From: Spirosoma arboris
GTDB lineage: Bacteria; Bacteroidota; Bacteroidia; Cytophagales; Spirosomataceae
Reading direction: 5' to 3'
Length of the DNA stretch: 64,000 nucleotides
NCBI RefSeq assembly: GCF_009754945.1
Contig: NZ_WPIN01000013.1
Span: forward strand, 62,001-126,000
Shown here: positions 45,355 through 54,333 of the stretch, one piece after another
How positions within the stretch are numbered: position 1 is the stretch's first letter
Layout of the letters: every line of letters starts with the position of its first letter
Made by a program: the position numbers and the translations under genes
The notes under the pieces: model-generated
What the model saw: the letters and a program-made list of their open reading frames with translations, nothing else
Told to the model about the DNA's origin: nothing
Database searches by the model: none

Positions 45355-47478
45355 ATGGAACACCATCCAGCAGGTAACCACTCAAAACCAGCCTTTACCG
45401 ACCCTAAAGAAGCCCACGATAGCCAGCAACATCATGCAAATATGGCCCATATGCATCACGAACATATGGCTACAGGGCTATCAAGGCATAATAGGCATGG
45501 AGAACATGAGCACCAAGCCATGATTACCGATTTTCTGCGCCGGTTCTGGGTATGTGTTGTTTTATCATTGCCTGTTGTGGCTTTGTCAATGATGTTTCAA
45601 CAGCTGGTTGGTTATCATCTTGATTTTGCCTATCGGGAGTGGATCGTTCTGGTACTGGCAACAATCATTTATGGATACGGTGGTTGGCCATTCCTGACCG
45701 GACTGGTGAGTGAACTGCGTCCTCATCAGGCCGGCCCTCCCCGACCGGGTATGATGACTCTAGTTGCTGTCGCCATCACGACTGCCTACGTGTATAGTGT
45801 CGTTGTATCGCTCGGGTGGTTACGCGGTACCGAACGCGGCCCGATGGATTTCTTTTGGGAACTGGCCACCCTGATCGACATCATGCTGCTGGGCCATTAC
45901 CTGGAAATGAAGTCGGTGGCTGGGGCCTCGCACTCACTGGAGTTGATTGTACAAATGCTTCCCTCCATGGCTCATAAGGTTGATGGCAATACGCTAAACG
46001 ATTCAAATGTCAGTATGTTAGTTACCGGTGATAGGGTATTGATTCGGCCCGGCGAGCGCATCCCTGTCGATGGAGAGGTTATGGAGGGAAGTAGTGCCGT
46101 AAATGAGAGTATGCTAACGGGCGAGAGTGTACCCGTACAAAAATCTGCGCGAAGTACGGTCATTGCCGGGTCGGTCAACGGAGAAGGGTCGCTTACCGTT
46201 CGAGTCACCCGTAAAGGTGAGGATAGCTATCTCCATAAAGTGATCCACATGGTACAGGAAGCACAGAACACTAAATCACAAACCCAAACGCTGGCCGACC
46301 GGGCAGCGGGTTGGTTAACCATTCTGTCGCTTTCCGGTGGTTTTTTTACCCTAATAGCCTGGCTCTGGACTGGTCATGATGTCGCTTTTGCGGTTGAACG
46401 GATGGTTACGGTCATGGTCACAGCCTGTCCGCACGCGCTGGGCGTAGCTATCCCCCTGGTGGTAGCCATATCAACGGCTATTTCCGCCCAGAAAGGCTTG
46501 CTCATTCGGAATCGTACCGCTTTCGAAGAAGCCCGAAAAATTACAGCAATCGTTTTTGATAAAACGGGGACACTAACCAAAGGCGAGTTTGGGGTTACCC
46601 GCATTAAGGCGCTAACGAACACCACCGATGAAGCCACGTTACTCCGTATGACGGCTGCTGTAGAGCAACACTCTCAACATCCCATTGCGCAAGGCATCGT
46701 TCGCGAAGCCCGAAAACGCGGAGCCATTATACCTGCTGTCCAGCACTTTCAGTCTATAACCGGCAAGGGCGTTTCGGCCACCGTAAATGATCGACAGGTT
46801 GTGGTTGTCAGTCCCGGTTATCTGAAAGAAAAAAACATTGGCCTACCTTCCGATGCGTTCACGAGTGGAGCCGAAACGGTTGTGTTTGTGTTGATCGATA
46901 ACCAACTCATGGGTTATATCGCCCTAGCCGATGCGATTCGTGAGGATGCTAAAGGGGCTGTCCAGCGGTTGCAGTCCTCAGGGATCAACGTGTACATGGC
47001 TACCGGCGATAATCAGAAAGTAGCCGAGGCCGTTGCCCAGGAATTGGGTTTGGATAAGGTTTATGCCAACGTACTGCCCGATCAGAAAGTAAACCTTGTG
47101 AAAGACCTGCAGCAGCAGGGGCAGTTTGTCGCCATGACAGGCGACGGTGTTAACGACGCCCCAGCCCTAGCCCAGGCGGACGTGGGCATTGCCGTCGGAT
47201 CAGGTACCGACGTAGCCGCCGAAACGGCCGATATCATTTTGGTCACCAGCAACCCAACTGACATCACCAACCTGGTTGATTTTGGAAAAGCGACCTATAG
47301 TAAGATGATTCAGAACTTACTTTGGGCAACGGGCTACAATGTAGTGACTATTCCGTTGGCGGCTGGCGTACTGTATCCGAACTTCCTATTAAGTCCGACC
47401 ATCGGGGCACTATTGATGAGCGTTAGTACCGTTGTTGTCGCCTTCAATGCCCAGTTGTTACGTCGGCAACTTACCTAA
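45355..47478 (+). CDS. copB: Copper/silver P1B-type ATPase, CopB-like (CPH motif)
   Basis: I use the ATG at 45355. The 707-residue product has a His/Met-rich N-terminus (HANMAHMHHEHMATG, then HNRHGEHEH), the membrane motif ACPHALGVAIPL (CPH rather than CPC), the phosphorylation motif FDKTGTLTKGEF (Asp near 400) and MTGDGVNDAPAL. The CPH motif with a His-rich tail is typical of the CopB subgroup (P1B-3), which exports Cu or Ag from the cytoplasm. It is divergent from the glucan phosphorylase gene and has a longer leader of about 250 bp. Confidence 0.9.
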   Translation: MEHHPAGNHSKPAFTDPKEAHDSQQHHANMAHMHHEHMATGLSRHNRHGEHEHQAMITDFLRRFWVCVVLSLPVVALSMMFQQLVGYHLDFAYREWIVLVLATIIYGYGGWPFLTGLVSELRPHQAGPPRPGMMTLVAVAITTAYVYSVVVSLGWLRGTERGPMDFFWELATLIDIMLLGHYLEMKSVAGASHSLELIVQMLPSMAHKVDGNTLNDSNVSMLVTGDRVLIRPGERIPVDGEVMEGSSAVNESMLTGESVPVQKSARSTVIAGSVNGEGSLTVRVTRKGEDSYLHKVIHMVQEAQNTKSQTQTLADRAAGWLTILSLSGGFFTLIAWLWTGHDVAFAVERMVTVMVTACPHALGVAIPLVVAISTAISAQKGLLIRNRTAFEEARKITAIVFDKTGTLTKGEFGVTRIKALTNTTDEATLLRMTAAVEQHSQHPIAQGIVREARKRGAIIPAVQHFQSITGKGVSATVNDRQVVVVSPGYLKEKNIGLPSDAFTSGAETVVFVLIDNQLMGYIALADAIREDAKGAVQRLQSSGINVYMATGDNQKVAEAVAQELGLDKVYANVLPDQKVNLVKDLQQQGQFVAMTGDGVNDAPALAQADVGIAVGSGTDVAAETADIILVTSNPTDITNLVDFGKATYSKMIQNLLWATGYNVVTIPLAAGVLYPNFLLSPTIGALLMSVSTVVVAFNAQLLRRQLT

Positions 47479-47521
47479 AAGCCGAATCAGTCTTATTTTC
47501 AGTATAGGAGATAGTCCCGCA

Positions 47522-48211
47522 TCAATAGTTCACGACATGGTTACTCCGTAATCGTAGGCCAATAAAAATGAACCAGGCTGCAAACAGACAGTCTGAAACA
47601 AAACCAATAGTTGGTCCAACCAACCAGGGGTAGGCATTCAGGAAATCAAATACGCCAGTGATAAATCCCAGATACGTGGCTGGCTGGCCGATGCTCGTGT
47701 TTTTCAGGCCAAAACTTACCAGTATGGTGGCGATACCCAGTAGAATAAACGCGGCATGCATTCCACCATAGTAGATACTGAGGATTAGTTTTTGACTTTC
47801 AGCCGACAGCGAAATATCGTAAACTGGATAAACCAATCGTCCCTGAATAACAACCAGAAAAATAAACAGGGGGATAACTGTAGCCAACAGTCCACAGCCT
47901 ACTATGGCTTTGATTGGATCCGACTCGTTTAGCAGTTTAAACAAGACAATGAGCGCCGGAATAAGCGAGATTGTTGCAAAAAACAATAACTCATTGGATA
48001 AGGCTATCTTAAATCGGCCGTCAGCTAACCAGTTGAGAAGGGCACTAGTCGATGAAGGCACATTGGGCAGTGAGAATAGAAAGAGACATCGGATAAAGAA
48101 GAGGACACCGGCGATGATGAACGCAAGTCCCCCGAACCGGAAAAGCTTTAGTGTTCGTTGATCCACAGGTTTTGCGTTTAGTAATCTATCAACTGAGTTT
48201 GAAATTGCCAA
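47522..48211 (-). CDS. Membrane protein, DUF4386-like
   Basis: The product has 229 residues with six or seven hydrophobic segments (about residues 27-47, 73-93, 102-122, 143-163, 173-190 and 205-222). The overall pattern (FGGLAFIIAGVLFFI near the start, then SIYYGGMHAAFILLGIATIL) resembles DUF4386 membrane proteins of unknown function. It follows the P-ATPase gene by 41 bp on the same strand, so it is probably the last gene of the L,D-transpeptidase operon. Confidence 0.6.
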   Translation of the reverse strand: MAISNSVDRLLNAKPVDQRTLKLFRFGGLAFIIAGVLFFIRCLFLFSLPNVPSSTSALLNWLADGRFKIALSNELLFFATISLIPALIVLFKLLNESDPIKAIVGCGLLATVIPLFIFLVVIQGRLVYPVYDISLSAESQKLILSIYYGGMHAAFILLGIATILVSFGLKNTSIGQPATYLGFITGVFDFLNAYPWLVGPTIGFVSDCLFAAWFIFIGLRLRSNHVVNY

Positions 48212-48252
48212 TCAGTACCATTTATGCCGTTATAATAGCTTTGACTACCTTG

Positions 48253-50889
48253 TTAACTTGACCAGATCCGAATCAGTCGAACCATTAGTAGTGGCAAAAA
48301 CCCGGCTCCCACAATCAGCAGCAACGCCTTGGGATCGAGTGGTTGAATGGCCAGCACATCATGAATCAATGGTACGTAATAGGTAAATAACAGAATACCG
48401 ATGCACAGCAACAGAGCGAGCCAGACGTATCGGTTTCGGGTAATCTCATTGACAAAAAACGACGCCTGTTTGCCCGAATACATGTTAAATACGTGCAGCA
48501 GTTGCACCCACGATACCATGTAGAACGTCAGTGTACGACTTTGCGCTTCTGTATACCCCCACTGCCAGCGTGAATAGACGTACGTACCCAAGACTGCCAA
48601 TGTCATGAGCAGGGCGTAACGCACCACTCGGCCCCAGTCGGAGCGGCTGAGCAGTGGATGGTTCGGCGAACGCGGGGGGCGTTGCATCAGCACCCGATTC
48701 TCCCGACCAATACCCAGCGCCAGCGCCGGAAAGACATCGGTAACGATATTGACGAACAGAATTTGCAAGGGGAGAAGCGGACTGGACAGACCGGCCAGTT
48801 CGGCCAAAGCCATCACAAAAATTTCGCTCAGGTTACAGGATAGCAGAAAGATGACGAACTTACGGATGTTCTCGAAAATCACCCGGCCTTGACCGATGGC
48901 CCGCACGATGGACGCAAACGAATCGTCCTTGAGAACCAGGTCGGCGGCTTCGGCGGCTACGGGTGTACCCCGCAGGCCCATCGCGATGCCGATATCCGCT
49001 TTTTTGAGGGCGGGAGCGTCATTGACCCCATCGCCGGTCATGCCGACGACATTGCCCTGCCGTTGGTAGAAGTCGATAAGCGCCAGTTTTTGAGCTGGGC
49101 TAACCCGGGCAAACACCCGGCAGGTCAGTAGTCGGGTCTGCTCATCGGGCGTAAACTGATCGAAGGCACCGAGGTCTTTACCCGTCATCACCAGCGAATC
49201 ATCCGGCTCAATAAGGGCTACCTGCCGGGCAATCGTCAGCGCCGTGGCGGGATGGTCGCCCGTGGCCATTATGACCCGAATGCCCGCCTTTCGGCATGCT
49301 ATCAGCGCATCCGTAACGGACAATCGGGGTGGGTCCAGAAAGCCGATTAGGCCAACAAAAAGAAGCTCTTGCTGGGCGAAGGTATCCAGGTCGGGCTGAT
49401 CGGTTGTTTCGTAGTACGCAAATGCCAGCGTTCGTAACCCTGCCTGCGCCATCGTTTCGGCGCGTTGGTGCTGACGTTTTCGCTGCTCGATGGTCAGCGC
49501 AACGCAGCGATCCAGTACCTCTTCCAGTGCTCCTTTGACCACTACCAGATACCCGTTCTCCGACCGGTGCAGGGTTGCCATCATACGGGTGTCGGAACTG
49601 AATGCCTGTTCGGCCAGACGCGGATTCTGGTTACGAATTAAATCGGTCTGATAACCAGTTTGATGAGCAAATTTTAACAAGGCTACCTCAACCGGATCAC
49701 CCAACTCACGGCTTTCCTCGTCCTGAATAGTTACCTCGGCATTGTTGCAGAGGACGCCCAACAGAATCAGTTGCTCGAAGGCATCAGTTTGATAGATAGA
49801 ATTATCTGTTGACTGGCGAGGTGTTTTTTCTGTATTTTTGTCAATTTCAGCGTAGAGATCGGTTTGGTCGCCCAAAAGCTGAAGACTGAAAACATCAATG
49901 CGATTTTCGGTGAGTGTACCCGTTTTGTCGGTAAAAATAACATTGGTTCCCCCCAGCGTTTCAACGGCGGATAGTCGCTTGACCAGAACCTTTTTACGTG
50001 CCAGCCGTAGCATGCCGTAGGCGAGAGCCATCGTCGCCACTACCGACAGCCCCTCGGGAATGGCCGCGATAGCCAGCGCAACCGATGTTTCGAGCAGGGG
50101 GAGTAGCGCTTCCTGACGGAGCAGCCCAACCAGCACAAACAAGGCGGTAAGCCCCAGCGTAACGCCGATAAGGACTTTGGATAAGGCGTCGAGCTTTGCC
50201 TCCAGGGGCGTTGCTGTTTGCCGGGCCTTGCCCACCAGCTGTGCGATCTTGCCCAGTTCTGTTTGGCCGCCGATGGCCGTCACCACGGCTCGGCCGGTGC
50301 CGGCCGTAACGGCTGTGCCTTTGAAAAGCCGATTTGTCTGATCACTCAGGGGTGCGTCGGCGGGGGCAGATGTCGTTGTTTTGGCGACGGGTGACGATTC
50401 GCCCGTCAGCGTCGACTCGTCCAGTTCAAGCTGATGCACATCCAGCAGTTCCGCATCCGCCACAATAACGTCGCCGGCTTCAACCAGCAGCAGGTCGCCC
50501 ATCGTAATTAGATCGGAGCGAATTTCCTGTACCTGCCCATCGCGGATCACACGGACTGGCGCTATGTCCAACTGGCGCAGGGCCTGCATCGACCGTCCCG
50601 CATGCCATTCCAGGATAAAACCGGTCAGCGTATTTATGACCAATACCGCCAGAATTGCCCAGCCTTCAGCCACATCGCCGAGGGCAAACGATAACCCGGC
50701 CGCTACAGCCAGCACCCAGACAATAAGGCTCCTGAATTGCCGAAGCAATACCGTCAACCAGCTTTCCGTCTTCTGTGTTTCCAGACGATTGGGTCCATGT
50801 TCCGCCAGGCGTTGCGCGGCTTCGGCTGTAGTCAGCCCCCGCTTCAGGTCTATATTGGGAAACTGTTGGGACAGGGTGGCGTTGAGCAT
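48253..50889 (-). CDS. Cation-transporting P-type ATPase, PacL/SERCA-like (P2 type)
   Basis: The product has 878 residues. It has an N-terminal cation-ATPase domain (LTTAEAAQRLAEHGPNRL), the phosphorylation motif FTDKTGTLTENRI (Asp near 316), MTGDGVNDAPALKKADIGIA and a C-terminal Cation_ATPase_C block with LLPLQILFVNIVTDVFPALA. PEGL in AIAAIPEGLSVVATM is the membrane-helix-4 motif of Ca2+ pumps and of Na/K-type pumps, so the ion is probably Ca2+ or another cation. Comparable pumps accompany universal stress proteins in DosR-type regulons. It lies 22 bp after the L,D-transpeptidase gene. Confidence 0.9.
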   Translation of the reverse strand: MLNATLSQQFPNIDLKRGLTTAEAAQRLAEHGPNRLETQKTESWLTVLLRQFRSLIVWVLAVAAGLSFALGDVAEGWAILAVLVINTLTGFILEWHAGRSMQALRQLDIAPVRVIRDGQVQEIRSDLITMGDLLLVEAGDVIVADAELLDVHQLELDESTLTGESSPVAKTTTSAPADAPLSDQTNRLFKGTAVTAGTGRAVVTAIGGQTELGKIAQLVGKARQTATPLEAKLDALSKVLIGVTLGLTALFVLVGLLRQEALLPLLETSVALAIAAIPEGLSVVATMALAYGMLRLARKKVLVKRLSAVETLGGTNVIFTDKTGTLTENRIDVFSLQLLGDQTDLYAEIDKNTEKTPRQSTDNSIYQTDAFEQLILLGVLCNNAEVTIQDEESRELGDPVEVALLKFAHQTGYQTDLIRNQNPRLAEQAFSSDTRMMATLHRSENGYLVVVKGALEEVLDRCVALTIEQRKRQHQRAETMAQAGLRTLAFAYYETTDQPDLDTFAQQELLFVGLIGFLDPPRLSVTDALIACRKAGIRVIMATGDHPATALTIARQVALIEPDDSLVMTGKDLGAFDQFTPDEQTRLLTCRVFARVSPAQKLALIDFYQRQGNVVGMTGDGVNDAPALKKADIGIAMGLRGTPVAAEAADLVLKDDSFASIVRAIGQGRVIFENIRKFVIFLLSCNLSEIFVMALAELAGLSSPLLPLQILFVNIVTDVFPALALGIGRENRVLMQRPPRSPNHPLLSRSDWGRVVRYALLMTLAVLGTYVYSRWQWGYTEAQSRTLTFYMVSWVQLLHVFNMYSGKQASFFVNEITRNRYVWLALLLCIGILLFTYYVPLIHDVLAIQPLDPKALLLIVGAGFLPLLMVRLIRIWSS

Positions 50890-50911
50890 AAACGAATATA
50901 TCTAGAAGAAA

Positions 50912-52033
50912 CTACAGCGGCATCTGCCACCAGTTGTACACATCCCGATAGACGCGTATGGCACCCGTTTCGTCTATATCCAGCACGTTATAGGTAATGA
51001 TTATCGGAACCGGTTTAGGCAATGGAATCGTCTTCGGACTGGCCTGTTTGAGGCAACTGGTCAGGAAAGAAGCCTCGAAACGGGCTGTTACTAAGAGCTG
51101 ATTGGCTAGTTCGACGGGTTTCTCTACGCGGATGCAACCGTGGCTCAACGCCCGGTTTCCGTTTGCAAATAACCCTCGCTGATTGGTATCGTGCAGGTAG
51201 ATGTCGTATGGACTATTGACGCCAAATTTCATCACCCCCAGGGCATTGTCGCAGCCAGTCGATTGCCGCAACCAGTAAGGGAACGTTTGGGTGATACTGC
51301 CTGACCAGTTCACCGAATCGGGTGGTACGATACGTCCCCGCGCATCAATTACCTGTAAGTTCATATCGGCCAGCACAACTGCCGGATTCTTTCGAATTTT
51401 AGGAAGCAATTCCTTAACAGCAATTGAACGGGGCACATTCCAGTAGGGATAGGTAACGATGTTCGTAAGCTGTGCCGTGAAACTGGGCGTAGGCGTTTGG
51501 GCTTTACCGACAATCACTCGGCTCGTAAGCCGTGTAACGCCCTGCCGATCAACAACCCGCAAGGTTGCCGAAGGAATATTAACCAGTACGCGCTTATCTG
51601 CCGGAAAGCGGTTGAGCCAGCGGTAGGTGTTCAACGTCGTTTTCACCTGCTCGATGGTGAGTGAATCGGCCATGTAATCATCGATTAGGCAGCGCATACA
51701 GTACTCCTTTAATTGACGATAGTTGGGGTCGTGCGATTCCAGCGAATCCAGCAGCGGGCACCAGTCGGCACCATTCAGAAACTGCCGCATGAGCCGCCGA
51801 AGGCGGGTTGTATCCATCTGTTCGACCAGTCCCTGATAGCTGAGCCGCCGACTGGGCTTTCCGTAAATGATCTGGGTAAAATAGGCCTTCAGGCAGGTCG
51901 AATCAGGCGTATAACATAGACTATCGACACCAATCTCGCCCGCATACTGGCGTAAACGCACCCAGTCATCGCTGGACTGGCCGAGGCTTAAAAGAGGGAG
52001 TAGTAGAAACGCAATAAGCAAGTGACGCAGCAT
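50912..52033 (-). CDS. L,D-transpeptidase (YkuD family), periplasmic
   Basis: The product has 373 residues with a signal peptide (MLRHLLIAFLLLPLLSLGQ). The catalytic motif SHGCIRVEKPVELANQLL (Cys near residue 297) with the upstream DIYLHDTN belongs to the YkuD domain, which makes 3-3 cross-links in peptidoglycan or attaches proteins to it. The N-terminal half is helical and lacks a clear peptidoglycan-binding domain, making the protein shorter than YcbB-type enzymes. It heads a leftward operon from site 3; cell-wall remodelling in non-growing cells is a plausible role. Confidence 0.85.
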   Translation of the reverse strand: MLRHLLIAFLLLPLLSLGQSSDDWVRLRQYAGEIGVDSLCYTPDSTCLKAYFTQIIYGKPSRRLSYQGLVEQMDTTRLRRLMRQFLNGADWCPLLDSLESHDPNYRQLKEYCMRCLIDDYMADSLTIEQVKTTLNTYRWLNRFPADKRVLVNIPSATLRVVDRQGVTRLTSRVIVGKAQTPTPSFTAQLTNIVTYPYWNVPRSIAVKELLPKIRKNPAVVLADMNLQVIDARGRIVPPDSVNWSGSITQTFPYWLRQSTGCDNALGVMKFGVNSPYDIYLHDTNQRGLFANGNRALSHGCIRVEKPVELANQLLVTARFEASFLTSCLKQASPKTIPLPKPVPIIITYNVLDIDETGAIRVYRDVYNWWQMPL

Positions 52034-52068
52034 GCTGGTATGGGAATGAATAGCGTTGTAGGATCGCT

Positions 52069-52076
52069 CAAAATTG
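52069..52076 (-). promoter_or_regulatory. -7 element for the L,D-transpeptidase operon
   Basis: On the minus strand this reads CAATTTTG (one mismatch to TAnnTTTG), ending exactly 30 nt from site 3. Confidence 0.55.
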
Positions 52077-52098
52077 CTAACTATAAGATCATTTTTGA

Positions 52099-52112
52099 CT
52101 GATAATCATCAG
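52099..52112. promoter_or_regulatory. Crp/Fnr-type palindrome CTGA-N6-TCAG, site 3
   Basis: CTGATAATCATCAG has arms extended to CTGAT/ATCAG with a 4-bp spacer, close to the FNR pattern TTGAT-N4-ATCAA. It is 65 bp before the L,D-transpeptidase start. On the rightward side a CAACTTTG (52179-52186) ends 74 nt away, one further 22-nt step. Confidence 0.75.
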
Positions 52113-52234
52113 CTTATTAGCTGAACTCAATCAAGCCAGCGATTGATCAGCCTCATGGACTGGTGAGCCAGAGTAAGCCAACTTTGTTGTGCCAATCAGC
52201 TTCTAGTGGCTGTTCTACCATTCCTCTTAACGCT

Positions 52235-52480
52235 ATGACTTTCGAACCTGCTTCCCAATTACTGGCCTTTGTGCTGCCAATGTCATTCCTGAAAGGTGAT
52301 TTACTCTTCAGGCGAATCAACAACGAGCCAGAAGAGATTCGCCTGCCGGTAAAACCGACAGCTAAACCGCGCCATGTGGTTTCAACGGCTCAGCTTGCCA
52401 AAGGACTTTGGCGCGTGTACCTGAACTGGTCGGACAGTCGTGGGCAATACCACGACGAGAAAGAAATTCAGATTACCTGA
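52235..52480 (+). CDS. FixH-like periplasmic-domain fragment
   Basis: The product has 81 residues from the ATG at 52235; an upstream GTG start would lie before the predicted transcription start. FLKGDLLFRRINNEPEEIRL and LAKGLWRVYLNWSDSRGQY resemble the C-terminal half of FixH (CcoH), a protein for cbb3 oxidase assembly. The N-terminal membrane anchor of FixH is absent and no signal peptide is visible, so it may be a remnant. First gene of a rightward operon. Confidence 0.4.
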   Translation: MTFEPASQLLAFVLPMSFLKGDLLFRRINNEPEEIRLPVKPTAKPRHVVSTAQLAKGLWRVYLNWSDSRGQYHDEKEIQIT

Positions 52481-52510
52481 TTCGGTCTACTCCCTTTTTC
52501 GGCGGAAATT

Positions 52511-53029
52511 ATGAGTACGTTCTTCTTCAACTACCTGTTCTGGATTGCCTATGGTGTTTCCAATCTGGCGGCTGTCCTGCTAATGATCGCCTGTTACAAA
52601 CGGCCCGTCGTAGCTCGATTAGGCTTCGCTGTTCTGTTCGGCTGGGCCAGTTGGTTCAATGTCTCTACGGTTCTGGAAACGCCCTGGGTTTATACCGATT
52701 TTGCCGACTACGCCCTGCTAGGCTATCGCTGGTTTATTCTGGGGCCATTCCAGAAACTAGTTGCTCCAGTTGTGCTGGCCATTGCGCTGGGGCAGCTAAT
52801 GATTGCGGCTTCGATGCCGCTGATGGGGCGATTTTTTAAGCTAGGCTGTTTGGGCGGATTGCTTTTCTCGGCTGCGATTTTGCCACTAGGTCTGGGTTCT
52901 GCCTTTCCGGCGATGGTGTTTATAGCTGTTGGTTTCTACCGACTGTATCAACATCCTGCCGATCGTCTACTCTGGAAGCGATCCTCTGGCCGGTCAACCC
53001 GTCAACTGAACCTTACATTGCATAACTAA
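52511..53029 (+). CDS. Polytopic membrane protein of unknown function
   Basis: The product has 172 residues with four or five hydrophobic segments (about 6-25, 35-50, 85-105, 112-130 and 136-150). The final 20 residues are basic and cytoplasmic-like. No family was recognised. It follows the FixH-like frame by 30 bp. Confidence 0.6.
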   Translation: MSTFFFNYLFWIAYGVSNLAAVLLMIACYKRPVVARLGFAVLFGWASWFNVSTVLETPWVYTDFADYALLGYRWFILGPFQKLVAPVVLAIALGQLMIAASMPLMGRFFKLGCLGGLLFSAAILPLGLGSAFPAMVFIAVGFYRLYQHPADRLLWKRSSGRSTRQLNLTLHN

Positions 53030-53042
53030 TTGAATCATACCG

Positions 53043-53390
53043 ATGAGGATGAAAGCAAGGTTGACGTTCATTAAAATCATCCATACAGCTATATGGCTTT
53101 TTTTCAATGTCGTGATTTTCTATCTGCTGTATGCCGTGATCTGGGGTAAAATTGATGCATGGGTCTGGATTTGTATCGGTCTGATTGGGCTGGAAATGCT
53201 GACCTTACTTGGTTTTGGCTGGGTTTGTCCGGTCACTCTGCTGGCCAAACGCTATTCCACGTCCAGGCAGGAAAATTTCGACATCTATCTACCAAACTGG
53301 CTAGCCCGCTATAACAAGGAAATCTACTCGGTTCTTATGTTGATCGCCCTGATCATCCTCGGGTACCGGTTCATTCAGTCTCATTTTTAA
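53043..53390 (+). CDS. Small membrane protein of unknown function
   Basis: The product has 115 residues with three hydrophobic segments (about 11-31, 40-60 and 94-110) and a basic, Tyr-rich loop between the second and third (LLAKRYSTSRQENFDIYLP). No family was recognised. It is 13 bp after the previous gene and 10 bp before a universal stress gene, so it is part of the same operon. Confidence 0.6.
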   Translation: MRMKARLTFIKIIHTAIWLFFNVVIFYLLYAVIWGKIDAWVWICIGLIGLEMLTLLGFGWVCPVTLLAKRYSTSRQENFDIYLPNWLARYNKEIYSVLMLIALIILGYRFIQSHF

Positions 53391-53400
53391 CTACACAACC

Positions 53401-54282
53401 ATGAAAAAAATCCTCTTATTAACCGACTTTTCAGCAGCTTCCGAGCACGCTATTCATTTTGCCCAGGCGCTTTTTAGCGATGCGACCGCCCAGTTTTGTC
53501 TGGTCAACGCCTATCCGCTGGAGGCCGATACAACCTATAATACCGAGGTATTGGCGGAAACCTACCGGCAGTACGCGGAGGAAAATCTGAAGAAATTACT
53601 CCACACCATCCGCGGGGAATGTGTTCCCGCTTATCATTCGTACCGGGGCGAGATCATTCCGGGCTGGCCTGTAGGAGCGGTGGAGGCTATTCTGGCGAGT
53701 GAATCGTTTGATCTGGTTGTTGTAGGAGCTACTGGCAAAGGAAACAGCGAATGGATCGGTAGTGTAGCTACTGGGCTGATTCGACAGCTAAAAACGGCTG
53801 TGCTAGTCGTGCCTGCTACCGCTCCGATTCGGCCCCTTAGCAACATTGTACTGGCCAGCGATTATCAGCTTCGAGGGGAAACGGCAGTGCTCAAACCGCT
53901 GAATGAACTGGCGACATTTAAAAACACTCAATTAACCCTGCTAACGATTGAAGACCCAGATAATCGGGCCGCCTGGCCTTCCGTCAACGAGCAGGCTGAA
54001 CTCCTGAGTTATTTCGATACAATAGAAACAGATGTCTATTGCATTCACGACGACGATGTGCTACATGGTATCAATTCGTATCTGGATACGCATACGGTGG
54101 ATTTACTGGTTACTGTACCGCATCAGAAAGGCTGGCTGGAAGCACTGACGGGGCAGAGTGTAAGCCGCCATTTGGCGTATCGGCCCCGTGTGCCCCTACT
54201 AACGCTGTACGATGGTGTAGCAATCTACCCCGAGCCGGAAACAGAAACCAGTACACGAGGTGCCTGGCAGGAAGAATCCTAG
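53401..54282 (+). CDS. Universal stress protein, two UspA domains
   Basis: The product has 293 residues. The first half starts KKILLLTDFSAASEHAIHFA and contains the nucleotide loop VVVGATGKGNSEWIGSVATG, close to the G-2x-G-9x-G(S/T) signature, so ATP binding is possible. The second half is degenerate. Located in the FixH-like/ADH operon; it is one of three such proteins in the island. Confidence 0.85.
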   Translation: MKKILLLTDFSAASEHAIHFAQALFSDATAQFCLVNAYPLEADTTYNTEVLAETYRQYAEENLKKLLHTIRGECVPAYHSYRGEIIPGWPVGAVEAILASESFDLVVVGATGKGNSEWIGSVATGLIRQLKTAVLVVPATAPIRPLSNIVLASDYQLRGETAVLKPLNELATFKNTQLTLLTIEDPDNRAAWPSVNEQAELLSYFDTIETDVYCIHDDDVLHGINSYLDTHTVDLLVTVPHQKGWLEALTGQSVSRHLAYRPRVPLLTLYDGVAIYPEPETETSTRGAWQEES

Positions 54283-54333
54283 ACGGCCACAACGAATCGT
54301 TTTATTACCCACTTAAAAGTAATCCACTTTATA

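Noticed and set aside
52408..52839. 143-codon plus-strand frame overlapping the FixH-like and membrane-protein genes
   Set aside because: Cys/Gly-rich shadow in another frame; no domain, and the two overlapped frames have better protein-like features.
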